Counted from the first letter of the stretch, positions 16,274 to 26,061 are shown. The stretch: 64,000 nucleotides of DNA from Pedobacter sp. MC2016-24 (GCF_015223055.1 NZ_JADFBX010000002.1:558001-622000); one strand, 5' to 3'. Notes: generated from the letters alone by a model not told the origin. A program made the numbers and translations.

Positions 16274-17485
16274 ATGAATATGATCAATTCTATGCGTTTA
16301 AAAACAAGCTTGCTTGGCTTATTGTTCTTGTTTAGCAGCGCATTACTCAAAGCTCAGACAATTATGAAAACAGCAGACGCAACTTTAAAAATACTGGTTC
16401 TTTTCAATACAGAAAGTGGTGGAACCTACAAAATGGCACAGGAAATTGCAGCTGGTGTGAATAGGTTGCCAGGTGCAAAAGCAGTGCTGAAACAAGTGCC
16501 AAGGATTAAGGCTTTGGATAAAGAAAAGGAAAAAGCATTTGCGGCAATACCTTATGCCAGCATAGATGAATTGCCGGATTATGATGGCATTGCCTTTGGG
16601 TCTGCGGTACATTTTGGCAACATGAGTGCAGATATGCGTTACTTTTTAGACCAGTCGGTAGCGATTTGGACGGCCCGTAAACTGGAAGGTATACCGGCTA
16701 CGGTGTTTATGTCGGCCGGTAGTGGTGCCGGACGGGAAGCTGCGATATTGTCCTTTTGGAATACGCTTGCGGTTCATGGGATGCTGATTGTACCTACTGG
16801 GATTATGGGCACGGCAGATATCGACAAGAGCATTGGACAGGGCAATACGGCATTTGGTGCTTCATCTTTAGCCAGTGTGACGGGGTCTGCCCGTCCATCT
16901 GAAGGTGAAAAACACATTGCGGCACTGCAAGGCTACGCCTTAGCTAAAGCAGCAAAAGGGTATCAGATGATGCGTATGGCTGTAGGAATAAATCAACAAT
17001 CAAACTATACCACGATGAAAACACAGGTGATTGAAGCGCGCTTGAAAGCACTAAACATTACTTTACCAGATGCTCCGGCTCCGGTAGGGAATTACAAACC
17101 TTTTAAAATTGTTGGAAACCAGGTATTCATTAACCAGATTGCGTTGAAAGCAGGTAAACTGGAACATCCCGGAATGATTGAGAAGGAAGTAACTGAGGAG
17201 CAAGCCAAGCTGGCCACCAGGCAAACTTTGCTTAATGTACTGGCGGTATTGAAACAGGCTGCTGGCGGTGATCTGGATCGTGTAAAGCAAGCGGTACAGC
17301 TGACGGGGTTCTTTTATACGCCTGCCGGATATACGAAACATGCGATACTGATGAACGAAGCGTCGAACTTACTGGTGGAGATATTTGGCGAGGCAGGCAT
17401 GCACACGCGGGCTACGGTAGGGGCGTCGTCTTTGCCAATGAATTCTGCGGTTGAGATACAGGCGGTGTTTGAGCTGGATGAATAA
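16274..17485 (+). CDS. Exported WrbA-like flavodoxin fused to a RidA/YjgF-like domain
   Basis: Two domains in 403 residues. Residues 1-28 form a signal peptide ending LLKAQ. Residues 38-230 are WrbA-like: the FMN phosphate loop ILVLFNTESGGT at 40-51, SAVHFGNMSADMRYFLDQ at 110-127 and a PSEGEKHIAALQGYALAKAAKG tail helix. WrbA enzymes are FMN-dependent NAD(P)H:quinone oxidoreductases. Residues 257-403 resemble the RidA/YjgF family (GNQVFINQIALKAGKL, TPAGYTKHAILMNEAS, HTRATVGASSLP), with an Arg in the position used by RidA to bind imines. If translation began at Met31 the protein would be cytoplasmic. Divergent from an AraC regulator. Domain calls are good; the joint role is unknown. Confidence 0.85.
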   Translation: MNMINSMRLKTSLLGLLFLFSSALLKAQTIMKTADATLKILVLFNTESGGTYKMAQEIAAGVNRLPGAKAVLKQVPRIKALDKEKEKAFAAIPYASIDELPDYDGIAFGSAVHFGNMSADMRYFLDQSVAIWTARKLEGIPATVFMSAGSGAGREAAILSFWNTLAVHGMLIVPTGIMGTADIDKSIGQGNTAFGASSLASVTGSARPSEGEKHIAALQGYALAKAAKGYQMMRMAVGINQQSNYTTMKTQVIEARLKALNITLPDAPAPVGNYKPFKIVGNQVFINQIALKAGKLEHPGMIEKEVTEEQAKLATRQTLLNVLAVLKQAAGGDLDRVKQAVQLTGFFYTPAGYTKHAILMNEASNLLVEIFGEAGMHTRATVGASSLPMNSAVEIQAVFELDE

Positions 17486-17507
17486 ATTTTGAGTTGGATT
17501 GATATTG

Positions 17508-17546
17508 AAAAAGGATGCTTTTCATTACGAGAAGCATCCTTTTTTG
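17508..17546. terminator. Bidirectional terminator between convergent genes
   Basis: A stem of at least 10 bp (17511-17520 with 17532-17541, extended outward by A-T pairs) is flanked by A-run and T-run. It ends the WrbA-RidA gene on plus and the TlpA-like operon on minus. Confidence 0.85.
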
Positions 17547-17547
17547 G

Positions 17548-18741
17548 TTAGTTTTTAGATAAGAGCTGTTCAACCAGCTTATCCAGTGCTTCGGCATTTG
17601 CTGCGCCGCTACCTACAAATTTCTTAACGATGATACCGTTCTGATCGATCAATACTTTGGTTGGATAGGCGTTGACATTGTACTTGCCCGGAACAGTTTG
17701 TTGTCCTTTTTCTGCTTGCTCGCTTAATACATTAACCCAGGTCATCTGATCCTGATCCAATGCTGCTGTCCATTTTTTATAGTTTTCGTCTGGTTTGCCC
17801 CGCTCGCTGGCTACACCCAGAATCTCAAACCCTTTATCTTTATATTCGGCGTATAACTTGCGCAAATGGGGGTGGGTAGAGCGGCATGGAAAACACCAGC
17901 TTCCCCAGAAATCAAGTAAAACCAATTTGCCTTTTAACGAGGCCAGGCTGACGTTTTTACCATTCCTGTCTTTTAAAACAAAGTTTTCTGCTTGAGCACC
18001 AAGGGCTGTAACCTTAGATTTTTCTATGCGGCTGGCATAAGCCTGGCCTTCGGCCGAGGCTTTTAAAGCAGGTTGGATCTTGTTAAAAAAAGGTTCGATC
18101 TCTGCCGGTTCCAAAATGGTTCGGGTGTATTCGCTAAGCATATCAAGTACCATACCCGATTGCGGATGGCTGAACAGAAAGGCTTTCTTGGCAGAATCAA
18201 TTTTATCTTGAAGGGCATAGCTCTTTTTGGTGTATTTTGCTATGGCAATGCTGTCTTTACTTTTGTAAGCAGGAGTTCCCTCCTTACTGTAAAGTTTGTT
18301 ACTGGCGTCGTAGTAAGGATCTAAGATTGCTTTCAATTGCTGGCGGTCTGTATCGGCAGCAGAGCCTTGAATAACCGTGCTGTTTAGTTTTTGTGGGGCA
18401 TTTGCAAGGAGTTTACCCTGGTCAAGGTAAAACTCGCAGGCATAATCTTTTAGAATCCGGGTTTGTTTGTGGTATTGTGCTACGCTGTCGGCAACTTTCA
18501 ATTGGAGGATAGCGTTAACAGGGTAGGAGATTATACCTTTGAAGCTGTAGGTGCCATTGATCAGCTTAGCGCTGTCTTTGATTTCTTTTCCGTTTTGCTT
18601 AAACTGTAGATAAACGGTATTGTCAACTGCACGTTGATAATCTGATACTTTTCCTGTTAAGGTAAAGGAATTGCCAGCTTGTGCTGCTCCGAATAAGGGA
18701 GCAAGCACAAGGGCAATGGAACATATATTGATGCTTTTCAT
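17548..18741 (-). CDS. TlpA-like thiol-disulfide oxidoreductase with DUF4369-type N-terminus
   Basis: An exported thioredoxin-fold protein of 397 residues. After the signal peptide (cleavage near GAAQA) comes a DUF4369-like beta domain (about 25-130), a helical linker, and a TlpA/AhpC-like domain (about 250-397). The redox site is WCFPC and the cis-Pro is in NAYPTKVLID. Such proteins keep cysteines reduced in the periplasm or mature cytochromes and metal sites. It is the last gene of the left SusCD operon (2 bp after the PKD-like gene), which suggests a substrate or partner with thiols, haem or metal. That specificity is inference. Confidence 0.9.
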   Translation of the reverse strand: MKSINICSIALVLAPLFGAAQAGNSFTLTGKVSDYQRAVDNTVYLQFKQNGKEIKDSAKLINGTYSFKGIISYPVNAILQLKVADSVAQYHKQTRILKDYACEFYLDQGKLLANAPQKLNSTVIQGSAADTDRQQLKAILDPYYDASNKLYSKEGTPAYKSKDSIAIAKYTKKSYALQDKIDSAKKAFLFSHPQSGMVLDMLSEYTRTILEPAEIEPFFNKIQPALKASAEGQAYASRIEKSKVTALGAQAENFVLKDRNGKNVSLASLKGKLVLLDFWGSWCFPCRSTHPHLRKLYAEYKDKGFEILGVASERGKPDENYKKWTAALDQDQMTWVNVLSEQAEKGQQTVPGKYNVNAYPTKVLIDQNGIIVKKFVGSGAANAEALDKLVEQLLSKN

Positions 18742-18743
18742 AT

Positions 18744-20255
18744 TTATCTTTTTTCTTTGTAAAACATACTTGTTATTTTTCCGAAGCCGCCGTAAGTTTT
18801 TACTGGGGTTCCGATGTCTCCTGTAGCAGAAACATCAAATTCATTAACTTTTCCTTCAGTTCCATTATAGGTTGCAATGTAAATTTTATCCAATGTACGG
18901 AGTACCCTGTATTCGGTTTCATATGCCGGCACACGGCCTACTGCAAATTTCATATCCGTAATTTGTTCGCCGGCCGCAAATGTGTAGATCATTCTGGCGC
19001 TGTTGGCTTTGTAATCATAGAGATAAATGCGATTGTCTGCTACATAATAAATCTGTGGAAGTTTTGTAGAACCAGCAAATATTGTTGCCTGGCTCATCTC
19101 AGGCGCAGCTGTGATTTCCAGGTAAACTGATGCAGCTTTCTGTGTAGATATCGGGAACATCTGATAGAAATACATTTTGCCCGCTGCATCTTTCATTAGC
19201 CAATTGTAATAGGCATACTGATTGGAATAACAGGAAAAAACACACTGTTTTTTGATATTGTTCGGGTCAAATGCACCCGGGTTTGTCATGTCGGTACTAT
19301 AAGTGTTAAATGAGCCGACGTTGAACCCGGCGAACCAGAGAAAACGTCCGTTTTTCTGATCGTAAGTAATCAGGTACGTTTGAGATGGTATATTTTCCCT
19401 GCCTCCTGCTGTGGTCGTTATAATATAGGGGGCAAGATCATAGTCACCAAGCAATGCACCCTGGAATAAAGGGGTTGAGGTTCCGCCTGTACTGAACTGC
19501 AGTTTGCCATTCACAATTGCATACACCGGATCTCCACTTGACATACCTGTAATGTCTGAAAGTTGTACAGGACTTTGTGGTGGTGTTGCCAGTAGGCTTG
19601 AGAAGGCTCCGCTTTCTTTATAGCTCTCAGGATCGATCTCTACTGTGTTTTTTCCTGGTGATGAAATGAAAATAAAAATGGGCTTCTGGATGTCTAATCC
19701 ACGCTTGTAAAAAAATCCAACGAGTTTACTCCCTGGTGTGGTAATGTGATTGCCTCCATTGGCTGCACTATACAGATCTTTATAGATATCTCCGTTTAAC
19801 GAAATTTGACTAATGTCTCCGCCTGAAGCCTTTTCATCCAATACAAGCAGACCGCTTGCGTATTTTGACGTTATGGTCATGTGACGCTGTTGAGTGGATG
19901 TGATGCCCGTTGAAACGTCGGTTACCACATACATCAGTGTATATCCGCCAATAGGCGCGGTGATTTTTATATCCAGATCTTTTTTATCTGAAAGTTCAAT
20001 TGCAGGGGTGTAATTATCGCCATACATGTACCAACGATATTTGTAAGTTCCATTTGTTGTATTCTCCTGTTTTACACCAGGGGTCAGTTTTAAAACATCA
20101 CCACTCAGAATTTCAATTTCTTTCCCATCGTTAAGTTGATCCACCACGATTTCATGAATAGGTTTCAAGTCGTAGTTTCCTTTGTCCTTGTTGCAGCTGA
20201 ATAGCATCAGGCAAACGACAGAAATGCCTAATATAGCTTGTCTATATGTTTTCAT
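18744..20255 (-). CDS. PKD-like family lipoprotein of a SusCD locus
   Basis: A 503-residue surface lipoprotein. The lipobox is MLFSC with the lipidated Cys at 21. The start of the mature protein (NKDKGNYDLKPIHEI) and the following Ig/PKD-like module of about 110 residues are typical of the PKD-like family found next to SusD and DUF4843 genes. The rest looks like a beta-rich, possibly propeller-like domain with repeated Tyr/Gly-containing strands. No catalytic motif seen. It is in a tight operon (6 bp after DUF4843, 2 bp before the TlpA-like gene). Likely an outer-leaflet accessory for ligand capture; the ligand is unknown. Confidence 0.82.
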   Translation of the reverse strand: MKTYRQAILGISVVCLMLFSCNKDKGNYDLKPIHEIVVDQLNDGKEIEILSGDVLKLTPGVKQENTTNGTYKYRWYMYGDNYTPAIELSDKKDLDIKITAPIGGYTLMYVVTDVSTGITSTQQRHMTITSKYASGLLVLDEKASGGDISQISLNGDIYKDLYSAANGGNHITTPGSKLVGFFYKRGLDIQKPIFIFISSPGKNTVEIDPESYKESGAFSSLLATPPQSPVQLSDITGMSSGDPVYAIVNGKLQFSTGGTSTPLFQGALLGDYDLAPYIITTTAGGRENIPSQTYLITYDQKNGRFLWFAGFNVGSFNTYSTDMTNPGAFDPNNIKKQCVFSCYSNQYAYYNWLMKDAAGKMYFYQMFPISTQKAASVYLEITAAPEMSQATIFAGSTKLPQIYYVADNRIYLYDYKANSARMIYTFAAGEQITDMKFAVGRVPAYETEYRVLRTLDKIYIATYNGTEGKVNEFDVSATGDIGTPVKTYGGFGKITSMFYKEKR

Positions 20256-20261
20256 TGTTTT

Positions 20262-21062
20262 TTAAAGTTTAGGGAAGGTTACCTGATTACCTGTCTCATC
20301 TATCATTGGTCCGTTTATTTTCTCATATTCGTACAAAGCTGTAATCAGTTTTGTATAATAGATTTGTAATTCTGCAGATGTAGGTGCATCAGGTCCGTAT
20401 CTGGCCCTATCGCCCCAAACTGTTCTGCCGGTAACCTCTATAATAAATTTAAATTTCACAGCACTATAAGCTCCGAAATAGTACTTAAACCATGAACCCG
20501 AACCATCCCAGGTATCTGGTTTCAGTAACTGATCTGTGAGCTTAATTAAATAACCGGGATTATAAGAGGCCGAAGGTTCTCCGTTGTAAGTGCTGTTTGT
20601 TTTTGTATTTGTGATGGTCAGAGGAAAATCAGCACTGGGTACAATTTCCAGTAAAATCCGCAGTTGCCTGGTTTTTAGGTCGGGTGTTCTTTTTACCAAA
20701 ACTGCTGCCCTGGCAGTTAACTCATTTGCTTTAACTACTGAGCTTAATATTTGATAATGTGTACCTGCAATGGCATTAGTTCTTGCTGCATTGGCTTGTA
20801 GTGGTACGGCACGGTCTGTATTTGACATTTCCCCTGAAATTTTTATAGGAATGTAAATCGTGTCGAGCATTAAAGCCGCTGATTTTTCAGCGAAAGAGTA
20901 TGCGGTACTATCTCTGGCCGTTAGTTTTTCCTTATCGATGTAAATTCCCGGCATATTTTTATAAACCAGTTCTTTGCTGCAGGATGTGATGCCAATAACA
21001 AGAGTGACAAGGCACATCAGGCAATTGATTTTATGACTTTTAATTATAGTTTTCATCTTCAA
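20262..21062 (-). CDS. DUF4843 lipoprotein of a SusCD locus
   Basis: A 266-residue lipoprotein, lipobox ITSC with Cys at 28, followed by the family's NMPGIYIDKEK and DSTAYSFAEK pattern, a Calx-beta-like strand-rich middle (TIYIPIKISGEM, AGTHYQIL) and a WGDRARYGPDAPTSAE C-terminal region. DUF4843 proteins occur almost only beside SusC/SusD and PKD-like lipoproteins. No enzymatic residues were recognised. It is 28 bp downstream of susD. Function unknown; a role in the surface uptake complex is inferred from position. Confidence 0.82.
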   Translation of the reverse strand: MKMKTIIKSHKINCLMCLVTLVIGITSCSKELVYKNMPGIYIDKEKLTARDSTAYSFAEKSAALMLDTIYIPIKISGEMSNTDRAVPLQANAARTNAIAGTHYQILSSVVKANELTARAAVLVKRTPDLKTRQLRILLEIVPSADFPLTITNTKTNSTYNGEPSASYNPGYLIKLTDQLLKPDTWDGSGSWFKYYFGAYSAVKFKFIIEVTGRTVWGDRARYGPDAPTSAELQIYYTKLITALYEYEKINGPMIDETGNQVTFPKL

Positions 21063-21090
21063 ATAATTTTGATTGAATGATTGTTAGAAT

Positions 21091-22509
21091 TTATCTGTTG
21101 CCAAATTCGATTTCATTATCAGGCAGTGGGAATACATAGGTTTTTTCTGTCATTACAACCGCGGATCTTGGAACTGGTAATGTTCCCAACCGCTTGTAGT
21201 AGAAAAATAATTGCCCTTCTGCGTAAAATTCTTTGACGTATTCTTTTGCAATCTCCTGCATGCGTGTGGTCTCGTTAAATGGAGTAACAATTGCTGTCAG
21301 TGCTCTTTGAGTTCTTATTTTATTTACCAGTTCCAGTGCTTCTGTGAGGTTTGGCGTTGATTCTGCAGCAATGTAGTACATTTCTGAAAGCCTGATTAAG
21401 GGTACCTGATTACTAAGTTGGAGACTAGAAATGCCATCCTGCCAAAACTTGGTGCTATAAGAATATCCATTGGATGTTTTGATATTGTACAGGTACCGAT
21501 AATCTGTAGATCCTCCTGTAGCCACATCAAATAGCGTATTCATGGTTGCACTTGTCAGGTAAAAAGTTTGAGTCTGGAAACTGGTATTTCCGTCCAGGCG
21601 GAATCGGATGTCAACAAGCGCCTTTATTAGCGGTAAATTTAAGGCAAAAACATGTTCGGTTGAGAAAGTGCGATCCTGGTTAGAACTTAGGTTGAACGTG
21701 CTGCGGTCTACAAAAGGGAACTTCGCTGAGGCAATTACTTCTTTGGCATACTGGTAAGCTTTGGCTTTATTTGCAGCATATAGATAAATTCTCGCTTTTA
21801 GCGCTTTTACGGCCCAGTAGTTAAAATGGTTACGCGTGTAGTTGGTGAATTCATCTACATTGTCTCCGGTATTGTACGCAATGTCCTGGTATACAGAAAG
21901 TAGCTGTTCGGCTTCGTCGAGGTCTTTTAAACACAATTCAATTACCTGATTGGTATTGCTCATCAGTGTTACCTGTTTGTCAAACGTTGTGACATAGGGA
22001 ATTGCATTTACAGAACCGTTATTTATCGGTACAGGGCCAAACATACGGAGCAGGTCGAAATGCATATATGCCCTTAATCCAAGTGCTTCACCTTTGACCA
22101 GGTTATAGTGGTTTTTGAAAAATATCCCTTTAGCCTGATCAACATGGGCAAGGATGTTGTTTATTCCACCTATGGCTTTGTACATATTGCTCCATATGGT
22201 AGCAATGCTTGCTTTGACGGTGGGGGCAGCATAGTTGTATTTGGCATGTTCAAGAAGTGGATGCCCGGTAGAAGTAGTTTGATAGTTCTGCCCCATGGCA
22301 CTAATGGTGGTCATGGTCAGGTTATCAGCATAAAGTCCGGTACCCATTTGCAGATAAGAGCCCAGCAAGGCCTGGTTGAAACCCGCTTCGGTACTAAACA
22401 TTTCATCCTGTAGTACCTGGGTTCCTGGTTTTACATCCAGCCATTTCTTGCAGGAAGAGAATCCCGAAGCAAGAAGGCAGATTAATAAAATATATAAAGG
22501 CTTTTTCAT
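21091..22509 (-). CDS. SusD/RagB-family nutrient-binding lipoprotein
   Basis: The lid of the SusCD importer, tethered to the outer leaflet. Start chosen at ATG 22509 (472 residues), because the encoded MKKPLYILLICLLASGFSSC is a proper lipoprotein signal with Cys at 20; a frame 13 codons longer puts a polar MIAASQITINYKQ in front. Typical SusD features are KKWLDVKPGTQVLQDEMFSTEAGF at the N-terminus, TPR-like helices (GEALGLRAYMHFDLLRMFG), and a C-terminal YYIAAES plus TRMQEIAKEYVKEFYAEGQ segment. Positioned after susC on the same transcript. Ligand unknown. Confidence 0.93.
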   Translation of the reverse strand: MKKPLYILLICLLASGFSSCKKWLDVKPGTQVLQDEMFSTEAGFNQALLGSYLQMGTGLYADNLTMTTISAMGQNYQTTSTGHPLLEHAKYNYAAPTVKASIATIWSNMYKAIGGINNILAHVDQAKGIFFKNHYNLVKGEALGLRAYMHFDLLRMFGPVPINNGSVNAIPYVTTFDKQVTLMSNTNQVIELCLKDLDEAEQLLSVYQDIAYNTGDNVDEFTNYTRNHFNYWAVKALKARIYLYAANKAKAYQYAKEVIASAKFPFVDRSTFNLSSNQDRTFSTEHVFALNLPLIKALVDIRFRLDGNTSFQTQTFYLTSATMNTLFDVATGGSTDYRYLYNIKTSNGYSYSTKFWQDGISSLQLSNQVPLIRLSEMYYIAAESTPNLTEALELVNKIRTQRALTAIVTPFNETTRMQEIAKEYVKEFYAEGQLFFYYKRLGTLPVPRSAVVMTEKTYVFPLPDNEIEFGNR

Positions 22510-22611
22510 CTGTTTATAATTTATCGTTATTTGTGATGCAGCTATCATGATCTTAACATTCTATGGTGTGATTTGAAAGATCGTGATGGTTTCATAAAGC
22601 TGTAGTTTTAA

Positions 22612-25600
22612 TTAAAATATACTTGTGGATATGTTGAATGTGAAACTGTGTGCGAAGGGATAATCCAGTCCGCGTTCTCGTTTAATGCTAGAGATCTGGA
22701 AAGGATTGGCAACATATAGTTCAAGCCTTGTGTTAGAAAGCCTTGCTTGTTTCAGCCATTTCATGCTTTCGGGAAACTGGTAAGTGAATGATACCCTGGA
22801 AGCTTCCAGCACATATTCTTTTTGTACAAACCTTGAAGTCGCAAGCGTACTTTCTACCACAGCCTTACCGTCAGCACTACCTATGATGCCCTTGAAGAAA
22901 GTTTGATCTCCCGGCTTTTTCCACCTATCGCTGGAAACCCGGCGGTCAACATTAAAAGTGATGTCTGCATTTTCTATACGGTCTACCAGTGTCTGGTTGT
23001 AGAGATCAGCACCCAGACGATAAGACATATAAATATTAAAACCGAAACCTTTGTAGTCTACACCAGTACTCAGCGTACCGGAAACCCTTGGTCTGGTATC
23101 ACCCACTGAAACTTTATCATTAGAGTTCCAAACATAGGTGGAGTTGCCATTTCTATCAATAAAGATCTCCTGTCCATTTGCAGGATCAATACCAAGACTT
23201 CTTACTACATATAATGCGGTAAGCGACTGACCTTCCTGATAATAACTCTTGGGCTTTTTCCTGTTTGGATCATTTACAGTCTGATCAATTGTATTTGCAG
23301 CATCATTTAACTTCCGCAGCGAGTTTGAGATTTTAGTAATGGTATTTGTATTTCCATAGGCTGACAGGCCAGCTCGCCAATAAAATGCCTTTTTACTATT
23401 CTGGATCAGGTTTATGTTTACACTACCCTGCCATCCAATATTTCTCAATGCACCGGCATTTTCTTTATAACTACTAAATCCCAATGAAGGTGGAGTGGTA
23501 ATGTCAAGGATCAAGTCGTTGGTGGTGTTGTAGTAAAAGTCTCCCGATAAGCTGATCCTGTTGTTCCATAGCGTAGCATCAAGACCGGCACCTCGTTTTA
23601 AGCTTTTTTGCCATCCCAGCGCAGAATTACCATATCCAACGAGGTATGCACTCAATTGGTTCAGGTAAAACTGATCAGCGTAATAGTTATAGGTACTTAA
23701 AGCCATGTAAGGAGGGAAGTTCTGGTCGCCAGTGGTACCCACAGAACCACGGATCTTAAGGAAATTGACAAATTTTACATCTTCCATAAATTTCTCCCTG
23801 TGGATGTTCCAACCTATACCTGCCGACCAGAATGGTGCTGCACTTCGGTCTTTCCCAAATTGAGAAGAAGCATCGAGGCTGACAGAAAAGTCAAATAAGT
23901 ACTTATTGTCGTAGGCATAGTTGGTATTCATCCTACCGCTGATCAGGCGGCTAATTCCCTGGCTTCCGGATGGTTTGAGTGTATTTGGATCGTATTTGCT
24001 GGCGAAAATCAGTTCCGCTACTTTTTCATTTGGAAAGCCAATTACTGAAGTATTGAAACTCTCTTCTTTACCTTGATTGGCATTCATACTTCCTGTAACA
24101 AATACCAGGTTTTTTCCCCATGTTTTGCGGATGTCAAAACCGAAATTAGCATCTATTAGGTCAGTTTTTCCTGTGCCTTTGGTGTATTTGCCACGCTCAG
24201 TGATCGGTAGTGATTCAAATGCTGTATTTCTAGCTGATAAATAATAATCTGAAGAGGTATTGTTATGTGTATAACCAACACCACCTATAAAACGTAACCA
24301 GTTCAAGACAGACCATTCAAATCTGAAATTGTTTGTAAAGCCCAGTTGCTCATTGAAATTTTTGCTTGGTAATACCGCATTGTAAAGTGGGTTTCCATAA
24401 TTGGCATAAAGTACACCTGAGCTGTTTCTTCTGGGTTGACCCAGAAATTTGACGAATTCCCCATTTTCATCATATGGTGACCAGTATTGATTGAGCTTCG
24501 TATAGTCACTAAAATTGCCATACGGGCTATTTGTAGCCTTTACTTTGTTGATGCTCAAATCGTTTGCAAATAGAAGTTTTGAATTGCGGTAGGTAAGTGT
24601 TACACCTCCACTCATACGGTCACGGCCAGAACCTTTCATGACGGCCACATCATTCTGGCTGCTCAGATTGATACCGTATCTAACCACCTGATCACCGCCT
24701 TCAAGATAAAGGGAATGGCTATTGCCGTAGCCAGTTTGAAGCGGTTGAGATAGCCAGTAAGTATCTACACCGCTCGTTACCGCTTTTAATCTCTCGTTGT
24801 ATTCTGCATCACGTACGGTTTGTAGATAAGGCCATGTGCCGCTATCTTTATAAAAGCCAACTTCTTTTTCAAAGGCTAATTTTTCAGAAGCATTTAACAG
24901 GTCGTAACTGCTCAGGTCGGGGGCAGTTACGGTAATACCGCCTCTGTATGATATTCTTACTGAACCTTCTTTTGGCTGGCGTGTATCTATAACCACCACA
25001 CCATTACTGGCCCTTGAGCCATAAATAGAAGTTGCAGCAGCATCCTTTAAAATGGTAATGCGTTCAACCCGGTTCATGTCCAGGTCAAAGATCCGTTGCA
25101 GGGTAACCTGAAATCCATCCAATACAAATAAAGGTGCATTGGGTTTATCCCCATATACATTTCTTAAGGTTGCAGAAGAGTTTGGGTCTATATTCTGGTC
25201 GGGGAAATTATTTTGACCTCGCAATTCTATATCTGGCAATCGGTTTGGATCTGAACCAAAACTGATGTTCTCTGGCATCCTGAATGAGGGGTCAAGTATT
25301 CCTATCGCAGCCAGTATGTTGGAAGGGGCAACACGTTTTAGTTCTTCTGCTGTAATGGTTTTTGCCGATCCTGTAAAGTTTTCTACCGGACGTTTATAAA
25401 TTCCCGTCGTTACGACTACCTCACTTAGTGCATTGCTTTTGGTAACCAGTCTGACAATGATTTTTTTATCTTTTGCATCGATCTTCATGTCTTTTTGTTC
25501 GTAGCCGATAAAATTGAAACGTAGCGTTTTAACCGATTCAGGTACCTTAATGCTGAAATTACCCTCTTTATTGGTATAGGTTTTTATACCTGTTTCAACT

Positions 25601-26061
25601 GCCGATACTGTTGCATTTACCAATGGTAATTCTCCATCTTCGGCCATAACAGTACCTTCAATAATCCTCATCTGTTGATTGGTGGATGGTCGGTTTTCTA
25701 TGGGCGTAGATTTAATAATAATTGTTTTCTCATCAACAGAATAGGTGAGTTCTTGCTCACGAAAACACAGTTTTAGTACTTCGCTTATACTACCCTTTTT
25801 TACATTGATTGTAATTGGCCTGGCATTTCTGATTAGCCTGGTATCTCCAATGAAATCATAGCCGCTTTGCATCCTGATTAGTTTAATGATTTTTTCAAGT
25901 GATGCATTCTTTTCATTAAGCGTCACAGTCTGGGCCTTGGTTGCGGCGCTGATCTGCAATAAGAATGTGGTGATTATGAGTAAGGTTAGTTTCATAATAC
26001 GCAATAATTGAGTAGGTATATAGCTACCATGATCTGGCCTATATAGATGGTAAAATTTCAT
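22612..26061 (-). CDS. SusC/RagA TonB-dependent receptor with STN signalling domain (left locus)
   Basis: Outer-membrane active importer of 1149 residues. Residues 1-22 are a polar extension, 23-44 a signal peptide (MKLTLLIITTFLLQ... AQ), about 47-118 an STN (secretin/TonB short N-terminal) domain, about 133-207 a carboxypeptidase-regulatory-like domain, from about 213 the plug (SEVVVTTG, FVLDGF, ERITILKDAAATSIYGSRAS) and then the 22-strand barrel ending in Phe. The STN domain reports occupancy to the FecR gene upstream and thence to the ECF sigma factor, as in FecA/FecR/FecI. Cargo unknown; no glycan-active enzyme in the operon. Confidence 0.95.
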   Translation of the reverse strand: MKFYHLYRPDHGSYIPTQLLRIMKLTLLIITTFLLQISAATKAQTVTLNEKNASLEKIIKLIRMQSGYDFIGDTRLIRNARPITINVKKGSISEVLKLCFREQELTYSVDEKTIIIKSTPIENRPSTNQQMRIIEGTVMAEDGELPLVNATVSAVETGIKTYTNKEGNFSIKVPESVKTLRFNFIGYEQKDMKIDAKDKKIIVRLVTKSNALSEVVVTTGIYKRPVENFTGSAKTITAEELKRVAPSNILAAIGILDPSFRMPENISFGSDPNRLPDIELRGQNNFPDQNIDPNSSATLRNVYGDKPNAPLFVLDGFQVTLQRIFDLDMNRVERITILKDAAATSIYGSRASNGVVVIDTRQPKEGSVRISYRGGITVTAPDLSSYDLLNASEKLAFEKEVGFYKDSGTWPYLQTVRDAEYNERLKAVTSGVDTYWLSQPLQTGYGNSHSLYLEGGDQVVRYGINLSSQNDVAVMKGSGRDRMSGGVTLTYRNSKLLFANDLSINKVKATNSPYGNFSDYTKLNQYWSPYDENGEFVKFLGQPRRNSSGVLYANYGNPLYNAVLPSKNFNEQLGFTNNFRFEWSVLNWLRFIGGVGYTHNNTSSDYYLSARNTAFESLPITERGKYTKGTGKTDLIDANFGFDIRKTWGKNLVFVTGSMNANQGKEESFNTSVIGFPNEKVAELIFASKYDPNTLKPSGSQGISRLISGRMNTNYAYDNKYLFDFSVSLDASSQFGKDRSAAPFWSAGIGWNIHREKFMEDVKFVNFLKIRGSVGTTGDQNFPPYMALSTYNYYADQFYLNQLSAYLVGYGNSALGWQKSLKRGAGLDATLWNNRISLSGDFYYNTTNDLILDITTPPSLGFSSYKENAGALRNIGWQGSVNINLIQNSKKAFYWRAGLSAYGNTNTITKISNSLRKLNDAANTIDQTVNDPNRKKPKSYYQEGQSLTALYVVRSLGIDPANGQEIFIDRNGNSTYVWNSNDKVSVGDTRPRVSGTLSTGVDYKGFGFNIYMSYRLGADLYNQTLVDRIENADITFNVDRRVSSDRWKKPGDQTFFKGIIGSADGKAVVESTLATSRFVQKEYVLEASRVSFTYQFPESMKWLKQARLSNTRLELYVANPFQISSIKRERGLDYPFAHSFTFNISTSIF

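Noticed and set aside
22108..22413. 101-codon frame on plus inside the left susD gene
   Set aside because: Antisense shadow of a well-supported SusD coding sequence; no family features.
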